This document shows, piece after piece, positions 32,792 through 42,426 of a stretch of 64,000 bases of DNA. Source of the DNA: Pedococcus sp. 5OH_020 (GTDB lineage Bacteria; Actinomycetota; Actinomycetes; Actinomycetales; Dermatophilaceae); contig NZ_JAPYZV010000004.1 in assembly GCF_027812955.1 (NCBI RefSeq), positions 124,001 to 188,000 on the forward strand, read 5' to 3'. The notes beneath the pieces were generated by a model. It saw nothing but the letters and a program-made list of their open reading frames with translations, was not told the origin of the DNA and made no database searches. The translations under genes and the position numbers were made by a program. Position 1 is the first letter of the stretch; every line of letters starts with the position of its first letter.

Positions 32792-34243
32792 ATGACACAG
32801 AGATCACACATTTTCGACTCCAAGGCATCGGCGCTGGCGGACGAGGAACGGTTCCTCGAGGCCGTCGACCCGCAGAGCTACGACGGCGACCAGTACGACC
32901 GTGAGGACCGTGCCGCCCTGCGGCGGGTCGCGGGGCTGTCCACCGAGCTCGAGGACATCACCGAGGTCGAGTACCGCCAGCTGCGGCTGGAGCGCGTCGT
33001 GCTCGCCGCCGTGTGGACCGAGGGCACCAGCGAGGACGCCGACAACTCCCTGCGGGAGCTCGCCGCGCTCGCAGAGACGGCGGGCTCCACCGTGCTCGCC
33101 GGCCTCGTGCAGCGGCGGGCCAGACCCGACACGGGCACCTACCTCGGCTCCGGCAAGGCCCGGGAGCTGCGCGACATCGTCATCGCCGAGGGCGCGGACA
33201 CCGTCATCTGCGACACCGAGCTGACGCCCAGCCAGCGGCGTGCCCTCGAGGACGTCGTCAAGGTGAAGGTCATCGACCGCACCGCCCTGATCCTCGACAT
33301 CTTCGCCCAGCACGCGAAGTCGAAGGAGGGCAAGGCTCAGGTCGAGCTGGCTCAGCTCCAGTACCTCCTCCCACGCCTGCGCGGATGGGGTGAGTCGATG
33401 TCCCGACAGGCCGGTGGCCAGGCGGCCGGCGGCCAGGGCATGGGCTCGCGCGGTCCTGGTGAGACCAAGATCGAGCTCGACCGGCGCCGGATCAACCAGC
33501 GCATGGCCAAGCTGCGCCGGGAGATCAAGGAGATGAAGACGAGCCGCGACACGAAGCGGTCGGGACGCAAGGCGAACGACGTGCCGAGCGTCGCGATCGC
33601 GGGGTATACCAACGCCGGCAAGTCCTCGCTGCTCAACCGGCTGACCGGCGCGGGCGTCCTGGTCGAGAACCAGCTCTTCGCCACACTCGACCCGACGGTA
33701 CGGCGGGCGGAGACCGAGGACGGCCGCCTCTATACGCTCGCGGACACGGTCGGGTTCGTGCGTCAGCTGCCCACCCAGCTCGTCGAGGCCTTCCGCTCGA
33801 CCCTGGAGGAGGTCGCGGACGCAGACCTGCTGCTCCACGTCGTCGATGGGTCGCATCCCGACCCCGAGGGGCAGATCAGTGCCGTCCGGTCTGTGCTCGC
33901 CGACGTGGACGCCGCCGACGTCAAGGAGGTCATCGTCGTCAACAAGGCCGACGCGGCAGACCCCGAGGTGCTCGACAGGCTCCGTCGGCACGAGAAGCAC
34001 TCGATCGTGGTCTCGGCGCGCACCGGTGTGGGGCTTCCCGAGCTGAGGGCGTTGATCGCCGAGGAGCTCCCGCGGCCCACGATCGACGTCGAGGTGCTGG
34101 TGCCCTACGACCGGGGTGACCTGGTCAGCCGCCTCCATGAGGAGGCCGAGGTGCTCGCGAGCCAGCACACCGAGAACGGCACGATGGTCAAGGCGCGGGT
34201 CCATGCGGACCTCGCCAGCGAGCTGGCCGCGTTCGCGGCATGA
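32792..34243 (+). CDS. hflX: GTPase HflX
   Basis: Ribosome-associated GTPase that splits stalled 70S ribosomes. 483 residues: an N-terminal HflX domain with TVLAGLVQRRARPDTGTYLG, the glycine-rich GGQGMGSRGPGETKIELD segment, then the G domain with G1 GYTNAGKSS, G3 DTVGF and G4 NKAD. The first 90 residues are a longer actinobacterial extension. The GAGGGG before the ATG is only 2 nt away, so the start is slightly uncertain. The stop overlaps the next ATG by 4 nt. Confidence 0.94.
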   Translation: MTQRSHIFDSKASALADEERFLEAVDPQSYDGDQYDREDRAALRRVAGLSTELEDITEVEYRQLRLERVVLAAVWTEGTSEDADNSLRELAALAETAGSTVLAGLVQRRARPDTGTYLGSGKARELRDIVIAEGADTVICDTELTPSQRRALEDVVKVKVIDRTALILDIFAQHAKSKEGKAQVELAQLQYLLPRLRGWGESMSRQAGGQAAGGQGMGSRGPGETKIELDRRRINQRMAKLRREIKEMKTSRDTKRSGRKANDVPSVAIAGYTNAGKSSLLNRLTGAGVLVENQLFATLDPTVRRAETEDGRLYTLADTVGFVRQLPTQLVEAFRSTLEEVADADLLLHVVDGSHPDPEGQISAVRSVLADVDAADVKEVIVVNKADAADPEVLDRLRRHEKHSIVVSARTGVGLPELRALIAEELPRPTIDVEVLVPYDRGDLVSRLHEEAEVLASQHTENGTMVKARVHADLASELAAFAA

Positions 34244-35124
34244 CAACGGACGGCGCGGCCGCTGACGGCGTCACGACCAGCGCACGCGACGGCCGAGCGC
34301 TGGTCGGCGTGACCGGGGTGACCGGGCACGTGGGCGGGCTGGTCGCCGCGGAGCTCGCCGGGCGAGGGCTGCCACTGGTCCTGCTCGCCAGGCGCCCGGA
34401 CGCAGCGCCGGTCATCGCCGGCGCGCCCGTGCGCCAGGTGGACTATGCCGACACCGCCGAGACCCGTGCCGCGCTGGCGGGGGTCGACACGCTCTTCATG
34501 GTGTCCGGCGCGGAAGCCGTCGACCGGGTGGACCACCACAAGGCGTTCGTCGATGCTGCAGTGTCGGCGGGCGTCGGACATGTCGTGTACACGTCGTTCC
34601 AGGGCGCCGCACCGGACTGCACGTTCACGCTCGGTCGTGACCACTGGGCGACCGAGGAGTACCTGCGCGCCTCGGGTCTCGACCACACCTTCCTGCGGGA
34701 CAGCCTGTATGCCGACTTCCTACCGCTCATGGTGCAGGACGGAGAGCTACGTGGGCCCGCCGGCGAGGGCAGGGTCGCCGCAGTGGCTCGTGCCGACGTG
34801 GCGGCGGTGGCCGCAGCCGTGCTGAGCGACCCGGCCCGTCACGTCGGGGCCTCGTACGAGGTCACCGGCCCCGAGGCGCTGAGCCTTGCCGAGGTCGCCA
34901 GCCTGGTCAGCGAGGTGACCGGCATGCCTACGAGGTATGTGGACGAGAGCGTCCCCGAGGCGTACGCCTCGCGGGCGAGGTATGGCGCGCCGGACTGGCA
35001 GGTGGACGCCTGGGTCTCGACGTACACGGCTATCGCCGCAGGCGAGGTGGAAAGGGTCAGCGATGCCGTCCCGAGGCTGACCGGTCGCCCCGCCACCAGC
35101 CTGCGACAGCTGCTGACGGCCTGA
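34240..35124 (+). CDS. NmrA-like / atypical SDR NAD(P)-binding protein
   Basis: Rossmann-fold protein of the NmrA/atypical short-chain dehydrogenase family, 294 residues. The nucleotide loop is GVTGVTGHVGGLVAAEL, followed by LLARRPDAAP, a VDYAD strand, DTLFMVSG and HVVYTSFQGA. There is no clear Tyr-x3-Lys catalytic pair, as in NmrA-like sensors and QorB-like reductases. Translationally coupled to hflX (ATGA), although no functional tie between the two is known to me. Confidence 0.85.
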   Translation: MTTDGAAADGVTTSARDGRALVGVTGVTGHVGGLVAAELAGRGLPLVLLARRPDAAPVIAGAPVRQVDYADTAETRAALAGVDTLFMVSGAEAVDRVDHHKAFVDAAVSAGVGHVVYTSFQGAAPDCTFTLGRDHWATEEYLRASGLDHTFLRDSLYADFLPLMVQDGELRGPAGEGRVAAVARADVAAVAAAVLSDPARHVGASYEVTGPEALSLAEVASLVSEVTGMPTRYVDESVPEAYASRARYGAPDWQVDAWVSTYTAIAAGEVERVSDAVPRLTGRPATSLRQLLTA

Positions 35125-35195
35125 GCCGCCAGGACCCGTCCGGCACTGAGCCATTGAGCAGGTCTCCGGCTAGGGCCCCTGAGGATGCAGCCGGC

Positions 35196-37808
35196 TCAAA
35201 GGCGCCGGAAGGAAGTCGTGAGAAGGACCGGCTCACCCGCCTCGTCCGAGGCGTCGAGGTCGAGGTTCGCCTCGACGACCCAGTCGAGGTCCCGCGCCGG
35301 GTCCAGGACCGTCTGGCGGACCAGCCGAGACCGCCGTCCGGGCACGGGTTCAGGCTGGGGCTCTATGTGGAACAGGTGCGGCCCACGAGCCGCGCCGTCG
35401 GTGCCGATCGAGTCGTGGTCGGCGTAGTAGGCACCCAGCGCCTCGTCCCAGGCGGTGACGTCCATCGGTGGCTGTCGGCGTGGCTCCGTGAGTGCGGCGT
35501 TCGACTCGTCCAGGGCCGCCAGGTCCTGGAACCGGTCGCGGCTTGCCAGCTCCACTCGGCGGAACATCGCGTTGCGCACCATGACTCGCAAGGCGCGCTC
35601 GTTGGCCGTGACGGGCCTCGACGGCCGGGTCCCGCCGTGGGCTGCGAGGTCCTCCAGCTCCTCCAGCCGTGCCGAGGAGTCGGGATCCGTCAGGGCCTCC
35701 CACTCGTCGAGCAGTGAGGAGTCGGTCTGCCGCACTGTCTCGCCGAGCCATTCGAGGAGGTCGTCGAGCTGGTCGGTGCGGTGCGTGGTGGGCACCGTCT
35801 GCCGCAGCGTGCGGTAGGCGTCGGTGAGGTAGCGGAGCACGAGCCCCTCGGACCTGGCCAGTCCGTAGCTCGAGACGTACTCGGTGAAGGTCATGGCCCG
35901 CTCGTACATGTCTCGGACGACGGACTTGGGAGAGAGCGCGGACTCCGAGACCCACGGATGGCTCTGGCGGTAGATCTCGAACGTCGCCTCCAGGAGGTCT
36001 GCCAGCGGCCGGGGCCATGTGACGTCCTCCAGCAGCGTCATTCGCTCCTCGTACTCGACACCGTCTGCCTTGAGCTCGGCAACGGCCTCGCCCCGGGCCT
36101 TGAACTGCTGGGCCATCAGGACGGGACGCGGGTCGTCGAGGATCGCCTCGATGACGGATACGACGTCCAGTGCGTGGCTCGCGGCATCCGGGTCCAGCAC
36201 GTCGAGCGCCGCGAGGGCCAACGGTGCCAACGGTTGGTTGAGGGCGAAGTCGAGCTGCAGGTCAGCCTGCACCGTGACTGTCCGTCCGTCCGGCCCCGGT
36301 GGCCTCACACGGAGCAGCACGCCTGTGTCCAGGAGACTCCGGCCGAGGGTGATCGCCCGGCGCGCCAGGCGGACCTGGCTCCGAGCAGGCTCGTGGTTGT
36401 CACGCAGCAGGTGGCTCAGTGAGCGCACCGGGTCACCGGGCCGCTGGACGACGTTCAGGATCATGGCGTGGTCGACCCGCATCCTGGACACCAGTGGCTC
36501 CGGCTCGGCAGCCACGAGCTTGTCGAAGGTCTGCTCCGTCCACGACACCTCCCCGTCGGCGGGCCTGCGACGCTGGAGCTTGCGGAGCTTCTTCGGGTCG
36601 TCACCGGCTCTGGCGAGGGCCCGGGCGTTCTCGATGACGTGCTCCGGCGCCTGGACGACGACCGATCCGCTCGTGTCGTAGCCGGCGCGTCCGGCTCGAC
36701 CGGCGATCTGGTGGAACTCGCGCGCCTTGAGCACCCGTTGTCGGGAGCCGTCGAACTTCACCAGACCGGTGAACAGCACGGTCCGGATAGGGACGTTGAT
36801 GCCCACGCCGAGCGTGTCCGTCCCGCAGATGACCTTGAGGACCCCCGCCTGGGCCAGCTGCTCGACCAGGCGCCGGTAGCGCGGCAGCATCCCGGCGTGG
36901 TGGACCCCGATCCCGGCACGGACCAGCCTGGACAGGGTGCGACCGAAGCCCGCAGTGAACCTGAACCCGCCGATCCGCTCGGCGATGGCGGCCTTGTCGA
37001 CGTGGAGCGCGCCCTTGAGCCCGAGCAGTGCCTGCGCCTGCTCCAGCGCCGCGGCCTGGGTGAAGTGGACGACGTAGACGGGCGCCTGGTGGGTCGTCAA
37101 GAGCTCCTCGATGGTCTCGGGAAGCGGCGTCAGCGCCCACGAGAAGCTCAGTGGGACAGGGCGTTCCGTCCCCGTGACCAGCGTGGTCTCCCTACCCGTC
37201 CGACGGGTGAGGTCCCGCGAGATGGGCGTGATATCACCCAGCGTCGCCGACATCAGCAGGAACTGTGCCTGCGGGAGCTCGAGCAGTGGGACCTGCCAGG
37301 CCCACCCGCGGTCGGGCTCGGCGTAGAAGTGGAACTCGTCCATGACGACGAGCCCGACGTCCGCCTGGGCACCTTCCCGCAGGGCGATGTTCGCGAGGAT
37401 CTCGGCCGTGCAGCAGATGATCGGCGCGTCCGGGTTCACCGAGGCGTCGCCGGTCAGCATCCCCACCTCCGAGGCGCCGAACACCTCGCAGAGCGCGAAG
37501 AACTTCTCGCTCACCAGAGCCTTGATGGGGGCCGTGTAGAAGCTGACGCGGTCGCTGGCCAGGGCGGCGAAGTGCGCCCCCGTCGCCACCAGCGACTTGC
37601 CGGAGCCCGTAGGGGTGGACAGGACGACGTGCTCACCGGCCAGGAGAGCGAGGAGGGCCTCGTCCTGGTGGGGGTACAGCGACAGTCCTCGATCCTGCGC
37701 CCACCCGGTGAAGGCCCCGTATACGTCGTCGACGTCCGCGTCGTCCCCCGGCAGCCGGTCCCCCAGAGACGTGGCCAGACGGATTGGGGCCGAGGTCGTG
37801 TCAGTCAT
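35196..37808 (-). CDS. DEAD/DEAH-box RNA helicase with DUF3516
   Basis: Superfamily 2 helicase of the Ski2-like group, 870 residues. Walker A STPTGSGKS, APIKALVSEKF, the DEFH box VVMDEFHFY, LLMSATLGD, GVHHAGMLPRYRRLVE, GTDTLGVGINVPIRTV and QIAGRAGRAGYD are intact. The C-terminal 400 residues (LLDTGVLLRVR... to VLLTTSFRRL) match DUF3516, an actinobacterial extension. Probably acts in RNA processing or turnover; the partner is unknown. The ATG at 37808 was preferred over 37817 because GCGAGG lies 9 nt before it. Confidence 0.92.
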   Translation of the reverse strand: MTDTTSAPIRLATSLGDRLPGDDADVDDVYGAFTGWAQDRGLSLYPHQDEALLALLAGEHVVLSTPTGSGKSLVATGAHFAALASDRVSFYTAPIKALVSEKFFALCEVFGASEVGMLTGDASVNPDAPIICCTAEILANIALREGAQADVGLVVMDEFHFYAEPDRGWAWQVPLLELPQAQFLLMSATLGDITPISRDLTRRTGRETTLVTGTERPVPLSFSWALTPLPETIEELLTTHQAPVYVVHFTQAAALEQAQALLGLKGALHVDKAAIAERIGGFRFTAGFGRTLSRLVRAGIGVHHAGMLPRYRRLVEQLAQAGVLKVICGTDTLGVGINVPIRTVLFTGLVKFDGSRQRVLKAREFHQIAGRAGRAGYDTSGSVVVQAPEHVIENARALARAGDDPKKLRKLQRRRPADGEVSWTEQTFDKLVAAEPEPLVSRMRVDHAMILNVVQRPGDPVRSLSHLLRDNHEPARSQVRLARRAITLGRSLLDTGVLLRVRPPGPDGRTVTVQADLQLDFALNQPLAPLALAALDVLDPDAASHALDVVSVIEAILDDPRPVLMAQQFKARGEAVAELKADGVEYEERMTLLEDVTWPRPLADLLEATFEIYRQSHPWVSESALSPKSVVRDMYERAMTFTEYVSSYGLARSEGLVLRYLTDAYRTLRQTVPTTHRTDQLDDLLEWLGETVRQTDSSLLDEWEALTDPDSSARLEELEDLAAHGGTRPSRPVTANERALRVMVRNAMFRRVELASRDRFQDLAALDESNAALTEPRRQPPMDVTAWDEALGAYYADHDSIGTDGAARGPHLFHIEPQPEPVPGRRSRLVRQTVLDPARDLDWVVEANLDLDASDEAGEPVLLTTSFRRL

Positions 37809-37824
37809 CGCGGCCATCCTCGCA

Positions 37825-37860
37825 CCGGATCCCCCGAGCGGGGATGCTCGGGGGATCCGG
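37825..37860. terminator. Perfect 15-bp hairpin terminator
   Basis: CCGGATCCCCCGAGC and its exact complement GCTCGGGGGATCCGG enclose a 6-nt loop. It lies between the end of the three-gene minus-strand cluster and the start of the DUF3516 helicase, so it most likely ends the cluster's transcript. Confidence 0.7.
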
Positions 37861-37896
37861 TCACACGGAGCTGCGTGGGCTGCGTGGGCTCTCGCC

Positions 37897-38565
37897 TCAG
37901 CTGCTGCGGTTCTCCTGCACCGTGTCCTTCGCGTCCTGCGCGCTCCCCGCGACGTCCTGGGCCGCCTGCTGGCCCTGCGACTTCACGGTCTCGGCGGCCG
38001 ACTGCGCCGTCTCCTTCACCGACTGAGCGGACTTCATGGCCGGTTCCTTCAGGTTCTGGCCCATGTCCTTGGCAACGGACTGCGCCTCCTGCAGGACGGG
38101 CTGGGCCTTGTCCTTCAGCGCGGCGGCGCTCTGCCGCTCGCGCTCGCTCGCCGGAAGCAGCGACCCGAGCAGCCAGCCGGCGCCCAGGGCGATGACACCC
38201 GCGGCCAGGGGGTTGCCCTGCGTCTTGCGGCGCGCCGCCTGGGGTGCGTCGGACGCGTGCTCGGCCACACTCGACGCGGCACTCGAGGCCGCGCCCGTTA
38301 CGGAGCTCGCGGCATCGCTCACCGAGCCGGTGACCGAGCCACCGGCGTCGCTCGCGGTGCCCATCACGCGGTCCTTGACGCCGCTCACGGCATCGCCGAC
38401 CTTGTGGACCTGGCGACGCGCCACGTTGCCCGGCGACACTGCGTCCCCCAGGGCGTTCACGTCACGGCTGAGGTTGCCGCGGGTCCGCTCGATCTCCGCG
38501 CGCAGCGCGTCGGGGTCGCTGCTCTGCGTCGACACGGTGTCAGGGGTGGTCTGCTCGTAGCTCAT
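37897..38565 (-). CDS. DUF3618 protein
   Basis: Membrane-anchored coiled-coil protein, 222 residues. The N-terminal DUF3618 motif is seen in DPDALRAEIERTRGNLSRDVNALGDAVSP. A Ser/Ala/Val-rich helical stretch, one membrane segment at about 120-138 (AAGVIALGAGWLLGSLLP), and a C-terminal amphipathic Ala/Lys/Gln/Glu region with a repeating pattern follow. It resembles stress-induced, ribosome- or envelope-associated proteins such as YqjD in general build; function is not established. The ATG overlaps the upstream holin-like stop by 4 nt. Confidence 0.85.
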   Translation of the reverse strand: MSYEQTTPDTVSTQSSDPDALRAEIERTRGNLSRDVNALGDAVSPGNVARRQVHKVGDAVSGVKDRVMGTASDAGGSVTGSVSDAASSVTGAASSAASSVAEHASDAPQAARRKTQGNPLAAGVIALGAGWLLGSLLPASERERQSAAALKDKAQPVLQEAQSVAKDMGQNLKEPAMKSAQSVKETAQSAAETVKSQGQQAAQDVAGSAQDAKDTVQENRSS

Positions 38566-39044
38566 GCTCGGTCCTCGTTTCCTTTCAGTGCCGTAGGCAC
38601 CTGCTTGGCGCTGTCCACGGTGCGCGACATGCCGTTCACGTCTTTCAGCTGTTTGCGCCCGACGGTGGCGAGCACCGCGGCGATGATGCCCCACAGGACC
38701 GCCACGATGACCGCGGACCAGCCCAGGCTGTCGATGGCGTCGCCGATGGCCCACCACAGGGCGATGGAGAGGAACAGCAGGGCATAGCTGGCTGCTGCAC
38801 CCGCGCCCCCGAGAAGGCCGGCACCCTTGCCCGCCCTCGTCGCGGACTCCTTGGCCTCGGCCTTCGCGAGGGCGACCTCCTGACGCATGAGCGTCGAGAG
38901 GTCCCCGGCGATATCCCCGATCAGCGCGCCGATCGAGGAGACCTCGCCTTTGACATAGGTGTCCTGGGAGCCGTGGATCACGTCCTCCCGGGCATTGGCC
39001 CGATGCGCTCCACCGGTACCGCTCAGGTTGTCGTACTGGCTCAT
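38562..39044 (-). CDS. Actinobacterial holin-X / phage holin superfamily membrane protein
   Basis: 160-residue protein with a soluble N terminus, the conserved helix GALIGDIAGDLSTLMRQEVALAKAEAKE, and two membrane segments (ALLFLSIALWWAIGDAI and AVIVAVLWGIIAAVLATV). It belongs to the family often labelled phage holin superfamily III, but no phage gene is nearby, so it is a chromosomal envelope protein. Both ends overlap neighbours by 4 nt, binding the three genes into one operon. Confidence 0.87.
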   Translation of the reverse strand: MSQYDNLSGTGGAHRANAREDVIHGSQDTYVKGEVSSIGALIGDIAGDLSTLMRQEVALAKAEAKESATRAGKGAGLLGGAGAAASYALLFLSIALWWAIGDAIDSLGWSAVIVAVLWGIIAAVLATVGRKQLKDVNGMSRTVDSAKQVPTALKGNEDRA

Positions 39045-39895
39045 CGCCAGGTGTCCTGCTCGGTCGTGGCCGTCTCCGTGACGTCAGGGACGCCGGTGGG
39101 GTATGCCGCGCCTTCGGCCGGGGCCACCGGGGTGGCGACCACCGGGGTGGTCAGGGGCTCGTCGTACGCCGTGCCGACACCAGAGGTGGCGTACGTGCCA
39201 GACGTCGCGCTGGTGGCCGGCGTGGTGAACGCGCTCGAGGTGGCTGCGCCGGCGGACTGGCTGTCGTTGCTCCCGGATGCGTCCGCCGTGAGGCCCCGAG
39301 TCAGGCGGCCACCGAGGAAGCCGATGGCCGCCGCCGCGGCCAGGAAGGTGCCAGGGCGCCGTCGCGCGAACGACGTCACCTCGCTGAGCACATCGCCGGG
39401 CTCGCGGGACTCCAGCCAGTCGGCCACGGTCCGTACGCGGTCGGAGGCCTGACCCGCGAGATCGCTGGCCATGCCGGACTGGCCGGTGCTCGCCATGGAG
39501 CCCAGCTCCTCGCTGAGGGAGCGCAGGCCCTGGGCCGCGCGCTGCTGCTGGCCGGAGGCCTGTCCGCTCATCTCTCCCTTGACAGAGTGGAAGAGCTGCT
39601 TGGCCTGGGTTCCGGCCTCGGAGGCGACCTGCTGGGCCTGGTCCTTGGCCGTGCTGGCGACCTCCGCAGTGCTTTGCTTGGCGTCGTCGGCGACGCTGCG
39701 CGCCTGCTCCTTGGCGACGTCCGTGGTGGACGACCCACCGGACGACCCAATGGACGTCTCAGTGGAAAAGTCGGTGGACGCTCCCGTGGTCACAGCGCCC
39801 GTCTCGGGGGCAGCCAGCCCCGAGGAGCCGTCGCCGGCTCCGCTGGTGGGAACGGCCCACGGGTCGCCGGTGTTCTCGTACGGTCGATCGGTCAT
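39041..39895 (-). CDS. Ala/Thr/Ser-rich membrane-associated protein, hypothetical
   Basis: 284 residues, first gene of the cluster. After a Gly/Ser/Thr-rich head come Ala/Gln/Lys-rich amphipathic repeats (DVAKEQARSVADDAKQS, TAKDQAQQVASEAGTQ) of the late-embryogenesis-like type. A membrane segment (FLAAAAAIGFLGGRL) follows SREPGDVLSEVTSFARRRPG, then a long Thr/Pro/Ala tail. The ATG has GAAAGGA 8 nt upstream. Similar proteins accompany DUF3618 and holin-X in actinobacteria. No enzymatic motif is seen; a stress or membrane-stabilising role is inference. Confidence 0.75.
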   Translation of the reverse strand: MTDRPYENTGDPWAVPTSGAGDGSSGLAAPETGAVTTGASTDFSTETSIGSSGGSSTTDVAKEQARSVADDAKQSTAEVASTAKDQAQQVASEAGTQAKQLFHSVKGEMSGQASGQQQRAAQGLRSLSEELGSMASTGQSGMASDLAGQASDRVRTVADWLESREPGDVLSEVTSFARRRPGTFLAAAAAIGFLGGRLTRGLTADASGSNDSQSAGAATSSAFTTPATSATSGTYATSGVGTAYDEPLTTPVVATPVAPAEGAAYPTGVPDVTETATTEQDTWR

Positions 39896-40077
39896 CGCTC
39901 GTTCCTTTCGTAATGGTGACTCCCGCGCAGGATGGAGCCCGGTGCACAACGCCCGGCTGCTTGAGCGCAGGGGCCGACCCGAAAAGCGCGGATGCCCTGT
40001 CCTCCTACCCAAACACACGGGTTCGCATGCGGCCACCGGAGGCGGGGGACGGACGGTTCGGCCGGCGTGCGACGGCA

Positions 40078-40083
40078 TACGCT
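40078..40083 (+). promoter_or_regulatory. -10 element of leaderless helicase promoter
   Basis: TACGCT followed by 6 nt and the GTG at 40090. It supports that GTG over the upstream in-frame ATG at 40027. Confidence 0.45.
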
Positions 40084-40089
40084 GTCGGG

Positions 40090-42348
40090 GTGGCCACCCT
40101 GGACGAGCTCCTGCATGCGGCGGTGCGCGCCATCGGAGGGGTCGAGAGACCGGGCCAGGTCGAGATGGCCCACGCCGTGGCCGACGCGATCGCCAAGGAC
40201 GAGCACCTCCTCGTCCAGGCCGGCACGGGGACCGGCAAGTCGCTTGCCTACCTGCTGCCCGCGGTCCTGCACGCCTTCGACACGGGCAAACCCTCTGTGG
40301 TGGCCACCGCCACCCTGGCCCTCCAGGCGCAGATCGTCGACCGGGACATGCCGCGGCTCGCGGAGGCTGTCGCCCCCCTGCTCGGGCGGCATCCCACGTA
40401 CGGGCTCGTCAAGGGCCGGCGCAACTACCTCTGCGCGCACAAGCTGCAAGGCGGCTTCCCTGATGACGAGGACGGCCTCTTCGAGGTCGCGGACGTCGAC
40501 CAGCAGGCGAGCAGGCTCGGCAAGGAGATCGTGCGGCTGCGCGACTGGGCCGAGGTGACCGAGTCCGGTGACCGAGACGAGCTGGTCCCAGGGGTGAGCG
40601 AGCGGGCTTGGCGTCAGGTGTCCGTGAGCGCCCACGAGTGCCTCGGCGGCACCTGTCCGATGCTGGCGGAGTGCTTCGTCGAACGGTCACGGGAGGCGGC
40701 CAAGGACTGCGACGTCATCGTCACCAACCACTCCTTCATGGCGATCGACTCCTTCGAGGGCCGGCAGATGCTGCCTGAGCACGACCTGCTCGTGGTGGAC
40801 GAGGGACACGAGCTGGTCGACCGGGTGACCTCGACGATCACCGACGAGCTGACCTCCTCGATGGTGAGCGCCGCTGCGAAGCGGGCGGGCCGCCTGGCCG
40901 AGTCCACGGAGCCAGTGGACGACGCGGCCGTCTTCCTGCAGGGGGTCCTCGACGAGCTGCCCGAAGGCAGGCTCAACGGCATCCCTGACGCCCTGGGGCT
41001 GGCCCTGGCCCGCGTGCGTGACACCACACGACAGCTCCAGAGCGAGCTGAAGCCGGACAAGGGGGTCGAGCCCGACGGCGCGCGGAAGGTGGCCCAGGCC
41101 GCCGTGGAGGAGGTGTTCGAGAACTCCGCGCGCATCCTGGAGCAGCGCGAGCTCGACGTCGTGTGGGTGAACCGCGACCCCCGGCGCGGCTCGGTGCTCC
41201 GTGTTGCGCCCATGAGCGTCGCCATGCTGTTGCGGGACAAGGTCTTCGGCGACCGCACCGTCGTCATGACCTCTGCCACGCTGGAGCTCGGGGGCACGTT
41301 CGACGCCGTGGCCGGGACGATGGGACTGCGCGGCGAGGGTGCGCCCACCTGGCGAGGGCTCGACGTCGGGAGCCCCTTCGAGTACCCACAGCAGGCCATC
41401 GCCTACGTGGCCCAGCATCTGCCCCCGCCGGGGCGTGACGGGCTGAGTGCCCAGACCCTCGACGAGATCGAGGCGCTCGTCCGGGCTGCGGGCGGACGAA
41501 CGCTGGGCCTGTTCTCGTCGATGCGCGCGGCTCGCGAGGCGACGGAGGAGATGCGGCGGCGCTTCGACGGAGACCTCGGCTTCCTGTGCCAGGGGGAGGA
41601 CCAGATCACCACGCTGGTGCGCCAGTTCGCGCGTGACCCGAGGACCTGTCTCTTCGGGACCCTGACGCTCTGGCAGGGGGTCGACGTCCCCGGCTCGGCC
41701 TGCCAGCTGGTCCTGATCGACCGCATCCCCTTCCCGAGGCCCGACGACCCGCTGTCGTCCGCGCGGTCGCAGGCCATCGCTCGGATGGGCGGCAACGGCT
41801 TCATGGCGGTCTCGGCGACGCACGCCGCCCTACGGCTGGCGCAGGGCGCCGGGCGGCTCATCCGTCGCTCGGACGACCGAGGGGTCGTGGCCTTCCTCGA
41901 CTCCCGCATGATGACGGCTCGGTATGCCGGGTTCCTCCAACGCTCGCTCCCTCCGTTCTGGCCCACCACGGACCGTGAGCGGGTGCTGGGAGCGCTGCGC
42001 CGCCTTGACGAGACCGCGCCACCGGTGCTCGCCGTCCACGAACCGGCCCTGCGAGGGGTCGCTGGGGCCGTGGCAGCCACCACCATGGGCAGGACGGGGG
42101 AGGACTCCGCAGAGCACCCGCGGCCGGTGGCAGCCGACCCGCCACCGGCGGAGTCGGCCCGCACCGCCGTCACCCAGGGCCACGCCTGGACCCCGGAGTC
42201 CGATGAGGAGCTGCGGGACGGCGTCGAGCTGGGCCTGTCTCTGGAAGAGCTCGCCGAGAGTCTGGAGGTCCCGGCGCAGGTGGTCGCGGCAAGGGTCAGC
42301 GGTCTCGGCCTTCAGGTGTCGGCGGAGACGACCCTCGCGTTCGAGTAG
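40090..42348 (+). CDS. ATP-dependent DNA helicase, DinG/XPD type
   Basis: Iron-sulfur superfamily 2 helicase, 752 residues from the chosen start. Walker A AGTGTGKSLAY, the four cluster cysteines Cys115, Cys184, Cys189 and Cys195 (YLCAHK, HECLGGTCPMLAECF), the DEGH box LLVVDEGHELVD, MTSATLELGG, and the C-terminal QGAGRLIRR are present. The last 120 residues carry a helix-turn-helix-like region (SLEELAESLEVPAQVVAARV). It unwinds DNA in repair by family; actinobacterial forms are often annotated as DinG. The GTG was preferred because of the -10 hexamer 6 nt before; the ATG at 40027 would add 21 residues. Confidence 0.9.
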   Translation: MATLDELLHAAVRAIGGVERPGQVEMAHAVADAIAKDEHLLVQAGTGTGKSLAYLLPAVLHAFDTGKPSVVATATLALQAQIVDRDMPRLAEAVAPLLGRHPTYGLVKGRRNYLCAHKLQGGFPDDEDGLFEVADVDQQASRLGKEIVRLRDWAEVTESGDRDELVPGVSERAWRQVSVSAHECLGGTCPMLAECFVERSREAAKDCDVIVTNHSFMAIDSFEGRQMLPEHDLLVVDEGHELVDRVTSTITDELTSSMVSAAAKRAGRLAESTEPVDDAAVFLQGVLDELPEGRLNGIPDALGLALARVRDTTRQLQSELKPDKGVEPDGARKVAQAAVEEVFENSARILEQRELDVVWVNRDPRRGSVLRVAPMSVAMLLRDKVFGDRTVVMTSATLELGGTFDAVAGTMGLRGEGAPTWRGLDVGSPFEYPQQAIAYVAQHLPPPGRDGLSAQTLDEIEALVRAAGGRTLGLFSSMRAAREATEEMRRRFDGDLGFLCQGEDQITTLVRQFARDPRTCLFGTLTLWQGVDVPGSACQLVLIDRIPFPRPDDPLSSARSQAIARMGGNGFMAVSATHAALRLAQGAGRLIRRSDDRGVVAFLDSRMMTARYAGFLQRSLPPFWPTTDRERVLGALRRLDETAPPVLAVHEPALRGVAGAVAATTMGRTGEDSAEHPRPVAADPPPAESARTAVTQGHAWTPESDEELRDGVELGLSLEELAESLEVPAQVVAARVSGLGLQVSAETTLAFE

Positions 42349-42426
42349 CGCCCGGCAGGCGAAGGAGGACGCTCGGCGACGCGGGCAAGGGATGGGGCTG
42401 TCCGGCCGGCATGACAGGCTTGACGG

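Noticed and set aside
38562-39044. Holin-like gene as evidence for a prophage
   Set aside because: No phage structural, lysis or integrase genes nearby; the family is common on actinobacterial chromosomes.
40027-40089. Upstream ATG as start of the DinG-like helicase
   Set aside because: It would place the TACGCT -10 hexamer inside the gene and add 21 non-conserved residues; the GTG fits the leaderless pattern better. Not excluded.
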